Shown: piece by piece, positions 15,707 to 22,572 of the stretch
Layout of the letters: every line of letters starts with the position of its first letter
Numbering within the stretch: position 1 is the first letter of the stretch
From: an uncultured Lachnospiraceae bacterium
GTDB lineage: Bacteria; Bacillota; Clostridia; Lachnospirales; Lachnospiraceae
Reading direction: 5' to 3'
Assembly: GCA_937885345.1 (NCBI GenBank)
Contig: CAKZZH010000062.1
Span: 1 to 22,572 of the forward strand
DNA: 22,572 nt
The notes under the pieces: model-generated
Told to the model about the DNA's origin: nothing
Seen by the model: the letters and a program-made list of their open reading frames with translations, nothing else
The model's database searches: none
Translations under genes and position numbers: made by a program

Positions 15707-16930
15707 TTAGAATCCCATTCTTCCTCTGATCGTAGCAAGCGATGCCGCAAACCTGTCTATTTCCTCTTCTGTATTATAAAATGCAAGAGAAACCCTGGTT
15801 GTCGAAGATTTCCCGATATGTGCAAGAAGCGGCTGTGCACAGTGATGCCCTGCTCTGACCGCAATATCGTCACTGCTGAGAATGTAAGCCACATCATGAG
15901 GATGCACGCCTTCAAGCTCAAAGGTCAGTATGCCATGATGGTCATCGGGGTCGTTGCTTCCGATTATGTGAACGCCGTCTACCGAGAGCATTTTATCGAA
16001 GGCATACCCGGTAAGAGTCTTTTCCCTTGCTTCTATAATGTCCATACCGATCGCGTTAATATAGTCGATGGCAGCGGCGAGTCCCACGGCGCCGCCCGCG
16101 TTAACCGTTCCGGCCTCGAATTTGTGGGGGACCGGAGCGTATTTAACCGAATCGGTCTTAACATATTCTATCATTTCTCCACCGCTCATAAAAGGCGGCA
16201 TTTTCTCGAGATATTCCTTCTTGCCGTACAGAACGCCGATTCCCATGGGACCAAGCATTTTATGGCCGGAAAACCCAAGAAAATCGCAGTCAAGCCCGGT
16301 TACGTCAACCTTCATATGCGGAACGCTCTGCGCTCCGTCGGCAACCAAAACGGCACCATTTCTATGGCAGATATCTGCGAAAGCCCTGATATCGTTAAGT
16401 CTTCCGAAAACATTGGAAACCTGAGTGATCGCAACAAGCTTTGTCTTATCACATATAAGAGCCTCAAGCTTCTCAGGTTTTATCTCACCATCCGGCTCAC
16501 AAAGAAGGTATTTTACCGCAGCACCCGCTCTCTCGGCCGCCGCCCTCCAGGGAAGCATATTCGAGTGATGCTCGGTGATCCCGATAATGATCTCATCGCC
16601 CTCTTTAAGGATCATCGGGCAAAGGCTGTAAGATAAGAGATTAAAACTCTCCGACGCATTACGCGTAAATATAATATTATCTGCAGAAGGAGCACCGATA
16701 AAGGCCGCAACCTTTGCTCTTGCGTTCTCATAAGCCTCGGTCGCCTGCTCACTTATATCATACAGTCCGCGAAACGGATTTGAATTGTAAATCCTGTAAA
16801 ATTCCTCTACCGCATTCATCACCTGCACAGGCTTCTGCGAAGTAGCGGAGTTATCAAGATAGGCAAGCGTATGTTCCCTGAAAAAGGGGAAATCTTTACG
16901 TACTTTCTCTATGTCAAATTCTCTGCTCAT
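15707..16930 (-). CDS. sufS: Cysteine desulfurase SufS
   Basis: A PLP enzyme, class V aminotransferase fold, that releases sulfur from cysteine as an enzyme-bound persulfide for cluster assembly. Seen: the N-terminal LAYLDNSATSQKP, TEHHSNMLPW with a His that stacks on PLP (about 121), VADGAQSVPH with the PLP-binding Asp (198), the Schiff-base lysine K224 in SGHKMLGP, and catalytic C364 in RAGHHCAQPLL, whose context marks the SufS (group II) class. At 407 residues it is normal. AAGGAG lies about 11 bases before the ATG, a slightly long spacing. sufU follows directly. Confidence 0.97.
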   Translation of the reverse strand: MSREFDIEKVRKDFPFFREHTLAYLDNSATSQKPVQVMNAVEEFYRIYNSNPFRGLYDISEQATEAYENARAKVAAFIGAPSADNIIFTRNASESFNLLSYSLCPMILKEGDEIIIGITEHHSNMLPWRAAAERAGAAVKYLLCEPDGEIKPEKLEALICDKTKLVAITQVSNVFGRLNDIRAFADICHRNGAVLVADGAQSVPHMKVDVTGLDCDFLGFSGHKMLGPMGIGVLYGKKEYLEKMPPFMSGGEMIEYVKTDSVKYAPVPHKFEAGTVNAGGAVGLAAAIDYINAIGMDIIEAREKTLTGYAFDKMLSVDGVHIIGSNDPDDHHGILTFELEGVHPHDVAYILSSDDIAVRAGHHCAQPLLAHIGKSSTTRVSLAFYNTEEEIDRFAASLATIRGRMGF

Positions 16931-16978
16931 ACTGTTTTCTGCTCCTTAGCGCCAATAAGTCCTTAACGGATGAAACGC

Positions 16979-18043
16979 TTATTCCTGCGAAAGATAACCA
17001 AGAAGTTCTTCCTTCGTCTCTTCATCGGATATGCTCCTGCAAACGGACATAAGCGCCGACATGGACATAAGCTTGTAGATGCTGTCTTTATCAAGCCCTC
17101 TCGACTGAAGATAGAATTCAAGATCTTCGCTCAGTCTTCCGATCGTTGCGCCGTGATTACCTTCAACATCCTCCTCTTCGCAAAGGATGATGGGAACGGT
17201 CTTGTTGACCACATCTTCATCGAGAAGAAGCACATCCTCCTTCTCATTACCGGTAGCCGCCACGCTTCCGTATATAAAATCAATAGTTCCTCTGAAACGC
17301 TTAACGGCGGTATTTTGAAGGACACCGCTCACATTTATGTTACTGTCCGTTTTGGCGCCTCTGTGCCTTGCGATATAGTTAATATCAAGCTCGTGGTCGT
17401 CATATATTCTGTAGCCGCTCCTGATATCAAAAGCGCTCCTGTCTCCGCGAAGATCGCAGCACGCGCCGGCATATATCCTGCCGCCGGAAACAAATGCCTG
17501 TGTAAGTTTAAAGCCGGCATCCTTCTCGCAGGCAGTTCCTACATTGTCAAGTAAAACGGAGTCATCATCCGTTCTGTGAATCTGTATAAGTTCAAAGCTT
17601 GCGCCCTCTTCGACATAAGCCTTGGCCGAGATAAGGGCAAAGCTTCCTTTTGCGCTCTTATAGTCCATGACCGCTTTCATCTTACAGCCTGCAGGCACAT
17701 AGAATCTTACCTCTCCGGCGCGCCCTTTATTATCAAGATCAAAATCAAGCTTTACAAGGCTCTCTCCTGCACCGGCGGTAATGTAGGCAGGCTCCGAGCC
17801 GGCCGCATCAAGCACCTTCTTAACATCTTCTCCGACACCGTTTTCAATATCTTCAAAAACAGATGAGTCGGGACAGGCAGATGCGTCATTACTTGCATTA
17901 TCGAAAGCTTTGACCGTAAGGCTTCCTTCGGGAAGTGCACTGACATCTGAGGGAAACTCTACATTGCTTTCGTTCATTTTAAGCCAATTCCAGGTCTTAG
18001 AAGGAATCGGATTAACCATTATCGAATTAAGTGTATTATCCAT
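16979..18043 (-). CDS. sufD: SUF scaffold subunit SufD
   Basis: SufD of the SufBC2D scaffold complex. The N-terminus has IPSKTWNWLKMN, the short helical motif common to SufD of Clostridia, then a long right-handed beta-helix region. Near the C-terminus lies EGNHGATIGRLSEDLEFYL with the conserved His-Gly-Ala of the SufB-SufD interface, followed by the YLQSRGLDKDSI helix that contacts SufC. At 354 residues it is shorter than E. coli SufD but usual for Firmicutes. AAGGA lies about 6 bases before the ATG, and 14 bases separate it from the sufB stop. Confidence 0.93.
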   Translation of the reverse strand: MDNTLNSIMVNPIPSKTWNWLKMNESNVEFPSDVSALPEGSLTVKAFDNASNDASACPDSSVFEDIENGVGEDVKKVLDAAGSEPAYITAGAGESLVKLDFDLDNKGRAGEVRFYVPAGCKMKAVMDYKSAKGSFALISAKAYVEEGASFELIQIHRTDDDSVLLDNVGTACEKDAGFKLTQAFVSGGRIYAGACCDLRGDRSAFDIRSGYRIYDDHELDINYIARHRGAKTDSNINVSGVLQNTAVKRFRGTIDFIYGSVAATGNEKEDVLLLDEDVVNKTVPIILCEEEDVEGNHGATIGRLSEDLEFYLQSRGLDKDSIYKLMSMSALMSVCRSISDEETKEELLGYLSQE

Positions 18044-18057
18044 AACCGTCCTTCTTT

Positions 18058-19470
18058 CTATCCGATCGTACCCTTCATCTCTATATTGATGAGGTTATTC
18101 ATTTCCACCGCATACTCAAGCGGAAGTTCCTTAGATACATTATTTGCAAAGCCACTTACGATCATCGCTCTTGCATCCTCTTCCGATATTCCCCTGCTCA
18201 TAAGGTAAAATATGGCGTCGTCGGATATTTTACCGATCTTGGCCTCATGGCCTACATCGGCGTCATCGCAGCGTACATCGATCGCAGGGATCGTATCCGA
18301 ACGGGATACCCTGTCGAGCATAAGTGAAGCACATGATACGGAGGACTTGGCGCCCTTGGCATCCTTGCCTATTACAACCGCACTTCTGAAAGTATTGATC
18401 CCGCCCGATTTGGATATGGATTTGGTATTAACAAACGAGGATGTGTTCGCACCTGTATGAACCACCTTCATACCGGTGTCAAGATCCTGTCCTTCTCCCG
18501 CAAAGGTGATACCCATAAATTCCATTTTGGAATTGTCACCCTTAAGGATCGTCATCGGATAAAGGAAGGATGTATGCGAACCAAAGGAGCCGGATACCCA
18601 TTCCATTATACCGCCCTCTTCCACGATAGACCGCTTGGTATTGAGGTTATACATATTCTTGGACCAGTTCTCAATGGTCGAATAACGAAGCCTTGCATTC
18701 TTGCCGACAAAAAGCTCAACGCAGCCCGCATGCAGATTGGCAACATTGTATTTAGGTGCCGAACAACCCTCAATAAAATGGAGATCCGCTTCTTCATCCA
18801 CTATAATAAGAGTATGCTCGAACTGTCCCGCACCGGGGGCATTGAGTCTGAAATACGACTGAAGCGGTATCTCAACCGTTACGCCCTTCGGAACATATAC
18901 AAAAGAGCCGCCGGACCAGACAGCGCCGTGAAGAGCGGCGAATTTGTGGTCCGTCGGAGGCACGAGCTTCATAAAATGGCTCTCTATCATCTCCGCATAA
19001 GGGCCTTTCATCGCGCTTTCAAGGTCCGAATAGATAACGCCCTGCGCAGCAACTTCTTCTTTGACATTGTGATATACGAGTTCGGAATCATACTGTGCTC
19101 CGACGCCCGCAAGGGATTCTCTCTCAGCCTGAGGAATACCGAGCTTCTCGAAAGTCTCCTTGATATCGGCCGGAACATCCGACCATTTGGCACCCATCTT
19201 GGTCTTGGGACGGACATAGGTAACTATATTGTCCATATTAAGCCCGTCGATCGAAGGACCCCAGCCTGGTACCGATATTTTATTATAAATTTCAAGAGAT
19301 TTAAGTCTGAACTGTCTCATCCACTCGGGGTCATCTTTTTCCGAGCTGATCTTCTCAACTATTTCGGGAGTAAGGCCGCTGTCTACTTTATAGAAATCTT
19401 CGTCCTTCTCCTCATATCTGAAATCATACAGACTTGTATTTATATCTTCTACATAAGTCTTTTCTGCCAT
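18058..19470 (-). CDS. sufB: SUF scaffold subunit SufB
   Basis: SufB of the SufBC2D scaffold on which iron-sulfur clusters are built. Seen: the start MAEKTYVEDINTSLYDF, SVPGWGPSIDGL near 70, SGGSFVYVPKGV (about 190-200), the APGAGQFEHTLIIVDE beta-helix segment, and near the C-terminus VRCDDADVGHEAKIGKI followed by the SufC-contact helix YLMSRGISEEDA. At 470 residues it is full length. The start at 19470 is chosen because GAAGGTG lies about six bases before this ATG and the N-terminus fits the family; the frame to 19515 has no good ribosome site. It sits 47 bases after sufC. Confidence 0.97.
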   Translation of the reverse strand: MAEKTYVEDINTSLYDFRYEEKDEDFYKVDSGLTPEIVEKISSEKDDPEWMRQFRLKSLEIYNKISVPGWGPSIDGLNMDNIVTYVRPKTKMGAKWSDVPADIKETFEKLGIPQAERESLAGVGAQYDSELVYHNVKEEVAAQGVIYSDLESAMKGPYAEMIESHFMKLVPPTDHKFAALHGAVWSGGSFVYVPKGVTVEIPLQSYFRLNAPGAGQFEHTLIIVDEEADLHFIEGCSAPKYNVANLHAGCVELFVGKNARLRYSTIENWSKNMYNLNTKRSIVEEGGIMEWVSGSFGSHTSFLYPMTILKGDNSKMEFMGITFAGEGQDLDTGMKVVHTGANTSSFVNTKSISKSGGINTFRSAVVIGKDAKGAKSSVSCASLMLDRVSRSDTIPAIDVRCDDADVGHEAKIGKISDDAIFYLMSRGISEEDARAMIVSGFANNVSKELPLEYAVEMNNLINIEMKGTIG

Positions 19471-19517
19471 GTGTTCACCTTCATTTGTATGAGCACCCTG
19501 CATAGCCCGGTGCAAGT

Positions 19518-20264
19518 TTACTCTGCTTTGGTGTATTTTTCAAAGCCCTCACGATTGATCTCATCAACAAGAGTAGCATCCCCACTCTTTACGATCCTGC
19601 CATCCACAAGGATATGTGTACGGTCAACCTTAAGAGATTCAAGGATTCTTGTACTGTGAGTTATTATGAGAAGAGCGCCTTTTTTATTCTTCTGAAATTC
19701 TTCAACGCCCTTTGATACGGTTCTGACGGCATCAACATCAAGTCCCGAATCAGTCTCATCAAGAATAGCAAGTTTGGGATTCAGCATAAGAAGCTGAAGT
19801 ATCTCGGACTTCTTCTTTTCTCCTCCGGAAAAGCCTACATTAAGATCTCTGTCGGCATAGGACTCGTCCATATCAAGGACTTCCATCTGCTTCTTGATCT
19901 CTTTTCTGAAATCCCATAATTTAACTCTCTCTCCCGTAAGCTGTTCAAGAGCGTTACGAATATAAGTAGATAAAGTGATCCCGCTTACTTCCAAAGGATT
20001 CTGGAACGACAAAAACAGACCTTCTTTTGCCCTCTCCGGAACTGTTTCATCAAGAAGATCTTTGCCGCAAAACGTAACCGTACCGTCCGTGACATCATAT
20101 CTGGGATTTCCCATCAAGGCGTGGCCGAGCGTGGACTTACCGGCACCGTTAGGTCCCATAAGCACATGTGTCTCGCCCTCTCCGATATCAAGATCGATAC
20201 CGTGAAGGATTTCTTTATCATCGACATTCACCTTAAGTGAACGAACCTGAAGTAAATCTGACAT
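19518..20264 (-). CDS. sufC: SUF ATPase SufC
   Basis: Cytoplasmic ABC-type ATPase that drives SufBD scaffold rearrangement; it is not a transporter component. Walker A is GPNGAGKS (about 38-45), the Q-loop is SFQNPLEVSGI, the signature is FSGGEKKK (about 145-152), Walker B is LAILDETDSGLD, and the switch His is in IITHSTR. The DETDSGLD form is characteristic of SufC. 248 residues. ATG 20264 is preceded by ACGGAGG; the longer frame to 20303 lies in the leader. It is the first gene of the operon, with its own strong promoter. Confidence 0.97.
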   Translation of the reverse strand: MSDLLQVRSLKVNVDDKEILHGIDLDIGEGETHVLMGPNGAGKSTLGHALMGNPRYDVTDGTVTFCGKDLLDETVPERAKEGLFLSFQNPLEVSGITLSTYIRNALEQLTGERVKLWDFRKEIKKQMEVLDMDESYADRDLNVGFSGGEKKKSEILQLLMLNPKLAILDETDSGLDVDAVRTVSKGVEEFQKNKKGALLIITHSTRILESLKVDRTHILVDGRIVKSGDATLVDEINREGFEKYTKAE

Positions 20265-20292
20265 ATCTATACCTCCGTAAAATAAACCCAAA

Positions 20293-20302
20293 TGTGTACA
20301 CA
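20293..20302. promoter_or_regulatory. 10-bp palindrome in the sufC leader
   Basis: A perfect palindrome TGTGTACACA, about 25-35 bases downstream of the predicted suf start. It could be a repressor site; no known box matches it securely. Confidence 0.3.
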
Positions 20303-20333
20303 AAGGGCATCTTATAACACAAAATACTACGAT

Positions 20334-20362
20334 AGTATATATTATTTCACATAATAATTCAA
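20334..20362 (-). promoter_or_regulatory. Promoter of the suf operon with overlapping inverted repeats
   Basis: Minus strand TTGAAT (20362-20357), a 17-base spacer and TATACT (20339-20334). The spacer holds the inverted repeat ATTATT-N6-AATAAT (20341-20358), and the -35 box lies in AATTC-AA-GAATT (20356-20367). Either could be the operator of an iron or Fe-S responsive repressor; the regulator is unknown. Confidence 0.65.
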
Positions 20363-20410
20363 GAATTCGACCATATTTTGCTTTATAGGAATTGCCAAGC
20401 GATGTCGTAC

Positions 20411-20439
20411 AAAGAAAAAGAGGCGGTTTACACCACCTC
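20411..20439 (-). terminator. Intrinsic terminator overlapping the LysR gene stop
   Basis: Minus strand stem GAGGTGG (20439-20433), loop TGTAAA, stem CCGCCTC (20426-20420), then TTTTTCTTT (20419-20411). The 5' arm is the final Glu-Val-Val coding sequence and the stop TAA sits in the loop. It separates the regulator gene from the suf promoter. Confidence 0.85.
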
Positions 20440-21360
20440 AGATCTGATGTCTGCCAGATAATTCTGCAGTTCTTCGATGTATTCCTCGCCCATCCGGCTT
20501 AAGATACTGTTCTTTTTTGTGATATAGCCGATCTCCATAATACTGTTCGGATTCTCTTCATCCTCGTGGAACGGTACCACCACATAGCCGTCACCGTTTA
20601 AGTCTCCGGATATGATACCGGAGCATAAGGTATATCCTTGCAGTCCAACCATCAGGTTGAGCATCGTAGAGCGATCGCTTACTTTTACGGTTCTGGAATA
20701 TACCTTCTCACTCAATATTTCCTCGGCCAGATAGATTTCATCCTCCTCCTGTTCAAAAGAAAGACAGGGGTAAGGTTCCAGCTGTTCCATACTGATGCTC
20801 TTTTCCTTCGCCAGCGGATGCTGCGCCCAAAGGTATACATACGCCCGACATTTGATAAGCGGATGGAAGATCACACTTTGTTCTTTCATCCGTTTATCCA
20901 GCGTCTTTTCATTTCTGGCACTTTTATAGAGCACACCGATCTCACTTTTTAAAGATCCCACATCCGTCAGAACCGTCTTGGTCTGTGTTTCATAAATGGC
21001 CAGATCAAACTCCTTCATATCATAACGTTTCGCCATCTCAACAAAGGCCTTCACCGCAAAGGAATAATGCTGCGTGGATACGCTGAACTTTCTCCGGTAA
21101 TTGCCTTCTCCCTGATACTTCTGCATTACCAGATTGTAGTGCCGGTAAAGATTGCGGATATCGTTCAGAAACTCCTTTCCCTCCGGAGTCGGGATCACCC
21201 CTTTGTGAGTCCGCAAAAAGACTGCAATCCCCGCTTCATTTTCCAGTTCCTGAATGGCACTCGTAAGTGTCGGCTGCACGATATACAGTTTTTCGGATGC
21301 CTTGCTCATAGAGCCGCATTCCTCGATGGTCAATGCGTATAAAATCTGCTGTAAGGTCAT
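20428..21360 (-). CDS. LysR-family transcriptional regulator
   Basis: DNA-binding regulator with the LysR plan: winged helix-turn-helix at about 1-60 (LQQILYALTIEECGSMSKASEKLYIVQPTLTSAIQELE in outline, with S18/A21 and P29/T30 positions typical) and a substrate-binding domain at about 90-300. At 310 residues it is normal. The effector and targets cannot be told. LysR regulators often control a divergent neighbour, but here the neighbour on the other side is the insertion element, so the original partner may have been displaced. The ATG follows a G7 run at six bases, which serves as the ribosome site. Its terminator overlaps the stop codon, so it is transcribed alone. Confidence 0.93.
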   Translation of the reverse strand: MTLQQILYALTIEECGSMSKASEKLYIVQPTLTSAIQELENEAGIAVFLRTHKGVIPTPEGKEFLNDIRNLYRHYNLVMQKYQGEGNYRRKFSVSTQHYSFAVKAFVEMAKRYDMKEFDLAIYETQTKTVLTDVGSLKSEIGVLYKSARNEKTLDKRMKEQSVIFHPLIKCRAYVYLWAQHPLAKEKSISMEQLEPYPCLSFEQEEDEIYLAEEILSEKVYSRTVKVSDRSTMLNLMVGLQGYTLCSGIISGDLNGDGYVVVPFHEDEENPNSIMEIGYITKKNSILSRMGEEYIEELQNYLADIRSEVV

Positions 21361-21503
21361 TTTTTACCCCCCCACTTCACCGATAGGCTCTCGGAATCTT
21401 TAGCCCTTGCTGTTGCTTCATTTCTGTTTCTCCATTTTTTCAAATCCCCCCAATTTCTCGAAAAAATTTAATTTTAGGGGTTGACAAATGACCCGAAATG
21501 TGC
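21361..21503. other. Junction between LysR gene and insertion element, no gene called
   Basis: Contains the C7 run at 21367-21373, a C6 run at 21445-21450, AT-rich sequence near 21458-21475 and a TTGACA at 21481 with no -10 box at standard spacing. One end of the insertion element probably lies in this stretch but cannot be fixed without the other end. Confidence 0.4.
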
Positions 21504-21549
21504 GGCCCGCCTCGCTGATTATAACCTCGCAGAGGTAGCGAGGCGGGCC
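21504..21549. repeat. Large nested inverted repeat in the transposase leader (first)
   Basis: Outer arms GGCCCGCCTCGCT (21504-21516) and AGCGAGGCGGGCC (21537-21549) match over 13 of 13 bases. Inside, ACCTC-GCA-GAGGT (21524-21536) forms a second hairpin stacked directly on the outer right arm, leaving the 7-base bulge GATTATA on the left. Confidence 0.9.
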
Positions 21550-21552
21550 AAT

Positions 21553-21609
21553 CAATCAAGGAAAATGTTCCCGCCGCCCGGCAGGGCGGTACAACTCTTT
21601 TCTTGATTG
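21553..21609. repeat. Second nested inverted repeat, reaching the transposase ribosome site
   Basis: Outer arms CAATCAAG-g-AAAA (21553-21565) and TTTTCTTGATTG (21598-21609) pair over 12 bases with one bulged G. The inner hairpin is CCGCCC-GGCA-GGGCGG (21574-21589). The right arm ends on the first G of the GGAGG ribosome site, so the fold could limit translation of the transposase. Confidence 0.8.
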
Positions 21610-21620
21610 GAGGTGCACAT

Positions 21621-22572
21621 TTGAAACCTATTAACATTGGCGGCCACGCCGCCTACCAGGACCAGCTGATTACTCAGCTTAAACAATACTATCCCGATGC
21701 CTTTACCCGGTTCGGACCGTCTTTATGGGATACAATTGGAAAGTTCTTCTCAATGGATCTTACCCAAATTGATTCCATCATGTATGATCGCTATTCTATC
21801 TTCGGTCCTCCGCCACGACTGCCATCAGATATGATACGCTCGATCATGCTATCCCTTGTTATGAAGAAAACCAGCTTCACGGACTGGAGTGAAGAATTGA
21901 AGACCAATCCTATCGCTGCCATTATCAGCGGTTTTCATCCGGATGACACGCCCGGTGTCGGCACCTTTTATGACTTCTGTGACCGGCTCTGGATGTCTGA
22001 TAAAGACAATCTTACTGAGCATGCACAGCCGTTAAAAAAGCGACTGGTAGAAAAGCCTAAGAACCCGGATGACAAAGCTGCTCCCGTGGAGAAAATATCT
22101 GTCGAGGAACTCATCCCTCTCCTAGAACAAGAACCTCTTTCTGAAGATCAGCCTTATGCAAGGCTATTTCAGATTTTCAATGAGGTTTTCCTAAAACACT
22201 CCGCAGGTCTTGGCCTTATTGATCTTGACCATCTTGTGCTGTCCGGTGACGGAACAGAGGTTGTTACCTCGGCCCGGAACAGATACCGCAAACTCTGTAA
22301 TTGCAACGACAGGAACTGTTCCTGCAACCGCTGGTACTCACAGCCTGATACAGACTGTGGCTATGACTCTTCACGCCACAAATACTACTATGGCTATGAC
22401 CTCTATATGATGACTGCCGCGGATTCAGATAACGACCTGCCGGTGTTCCCGCTCCTCAACAGGGCATCTATGCACGATTCCTTCTGTCTCTGCTACACTT
22501 ATCAGGCAATGAAGACATTTCTTAAGGAAGTCAATGTTGATGAGGTTCTATTGGATTCAGCTCATGATGTCA
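21621..22572 (+). CDS. DDE transposase, C-terminus beyond the window
   Basis: An uninterrupted frame of 317 codons, open at the window end, starting at TTG (21621) seven bases after GGAGG. The N-terminal domain (LPSDMIRSIMLSLVMKKTSF near 67-86, VGTFYDFCDRLW near 113-124) is of the kind seen in IS4/IS1182-type DDE transposases. The first catalytic Asp is probably D210 in LSGDGTEVV and the second D312 in LLDSAHD; the Glu would be past the edge. Between the two lies a cysteine cluster CNC-x4-CSC-x10-C (226-246), a zinc-site-like insert. I cannot fix the IS family from the visible part. The frame looks intact, so the element may be active. Confidence 0.85.
   Translation, partial: MKPINIGGHAAYQDQLITQLKQYYPDAFTRFGPSLWDTIGKFFSMDLTQIDSIMYDRYSIFGPPPRLPSDMIRSIMLSLVMKKTSFTDWSEELKTNPIAAIISGFHPDDTPGVGTFYDFCDRLWMSDKDNLTEHAQPLKKRLVEKPKNPDDKAAPVEKISVEELIPLLEQEPLSEDQPYARLFQIFNEVFLKHSAGLGLIDLDHLVLSGDGTEVVTSARNRYRKLCNCNDRNCSCNRWYSQPDTDCGYDSSRHKYYYGYDLYMMTAADSDNDLPVFPLLNRASMHDSFCLCYTYQAMKTFLKEVNVDEVLLDSAHDV

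Larger units (their letters stand above)
21481..22572 (+). mobile_element. Insertion element entering from the right edge (partial)
   Basis: A transposase gene preceded by a hairpin-rich leader. The left boundary is approximate: it lies somewhere in about 21375-21500. The right end, terminal repeats and any target duplication are outside the window. Base use differs visibly from neighbouring genes (GC-rich leader, C-rich codons). Confidence 0.7.

Noticed and set aside
15818..16636. Plus-strand frame of 272 codons
   Set aside because: Antisense to sufS, whose catalytic motifs are all intact on the minus strand.
18457..19659. Long plus-strand frame of 400 codons
   Set aside because: Fully antisense to sufB and the start of the sufC region; the sequence reads as the mirror of conserved SufB codons and resembles no protein family.
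21377..21421. Possible 14-codon leader peptide (minus strand, MKQQQGLKIPRAYR) before the LysR gene
   Set aside because: A GGAG lies about eight bases upstream, but such short frames arise by chance and there is no attenuator structure after it.
21440..21637. Minus-strand frame of 65 codons over the insertion element leader
   Set aside because: It runs through the two inverted repeats and has no ribosome site; the repeats explain its open length.

Overview
The window looks like chromosome of a low-to-mid GC Gram-positive anaerobe of the Clostridia, most likely Lachnospiraceae (Butyrivibrio/Roseburia-like). I infer this from protein style, the AGGAGG ribosome sites, the TTGACA-N17-TATAAT promoters and the SUF layout (sufC-B-D-S-U). 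No rRNA, tRNA or CRISPR array was seen. Nearly all genes lie on the minus strand, so transcription runs from high to low coordinates.

Right end (about 20.4-22.6 kb): an insertion element enters from the right edge. It is a DDE transposase gene with a TTG start, cut by the window end, and a leader holding two large nested hairpins. Next to it is a LysR-type regulator gene with a C7/G7 run at its ribosome site and a terminator that overlaps its own stop codon. Then comes a complete SUF iron-sulfur cluster operon (sufC, sufB, sufD, sufS, sufU) from a strong promoter. Just downstream is a 447-aa membrane protein that looks like an FtsX/MacB-type permease carrying what reads as a degenerate half of an ABC ATPase. 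I consider this the most unusual protein here.

Middle (about 3.9-13.8 kb): purine genes and second-messenger signalling genes are interleaved. purC, purB and two tandem GGDEF diguanylate cyclases form a tight series from one promoter. purA then starts from its own promoter and is followed by a hybrid histidine kinase/response regulator. The two cyclases and the kinase share one sensor plan (N-terminal anchor, extracellular beta-rich domain, multi-helix membrane block) with different outputs. purA and purB carry IMP to AMP, and GTP is the substrate of the cyclases and a cofactor of PurA, so nucleotide supply and c-di-GMP signalling are physically linked.

Left end (1-3.9 kb): hslO (redox chaperone Hsp33) and a SAM methyltransferase overlap. 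A divergent gene for an unknown two-helix membrane protein has a -10 box so close to its ATG that the mRNA may be leaderless. A SEC-C zinc-motif protein and a small two-helix membrane protein are divergent from each other. Between the unknown membrane protein and the SEC-C gene, the minus strand holds a compact unit of promoter, three hairpins and U-tract. It predicts an unannotated small RNA of about 75 nt, which is the best candidate for an undescribed element.
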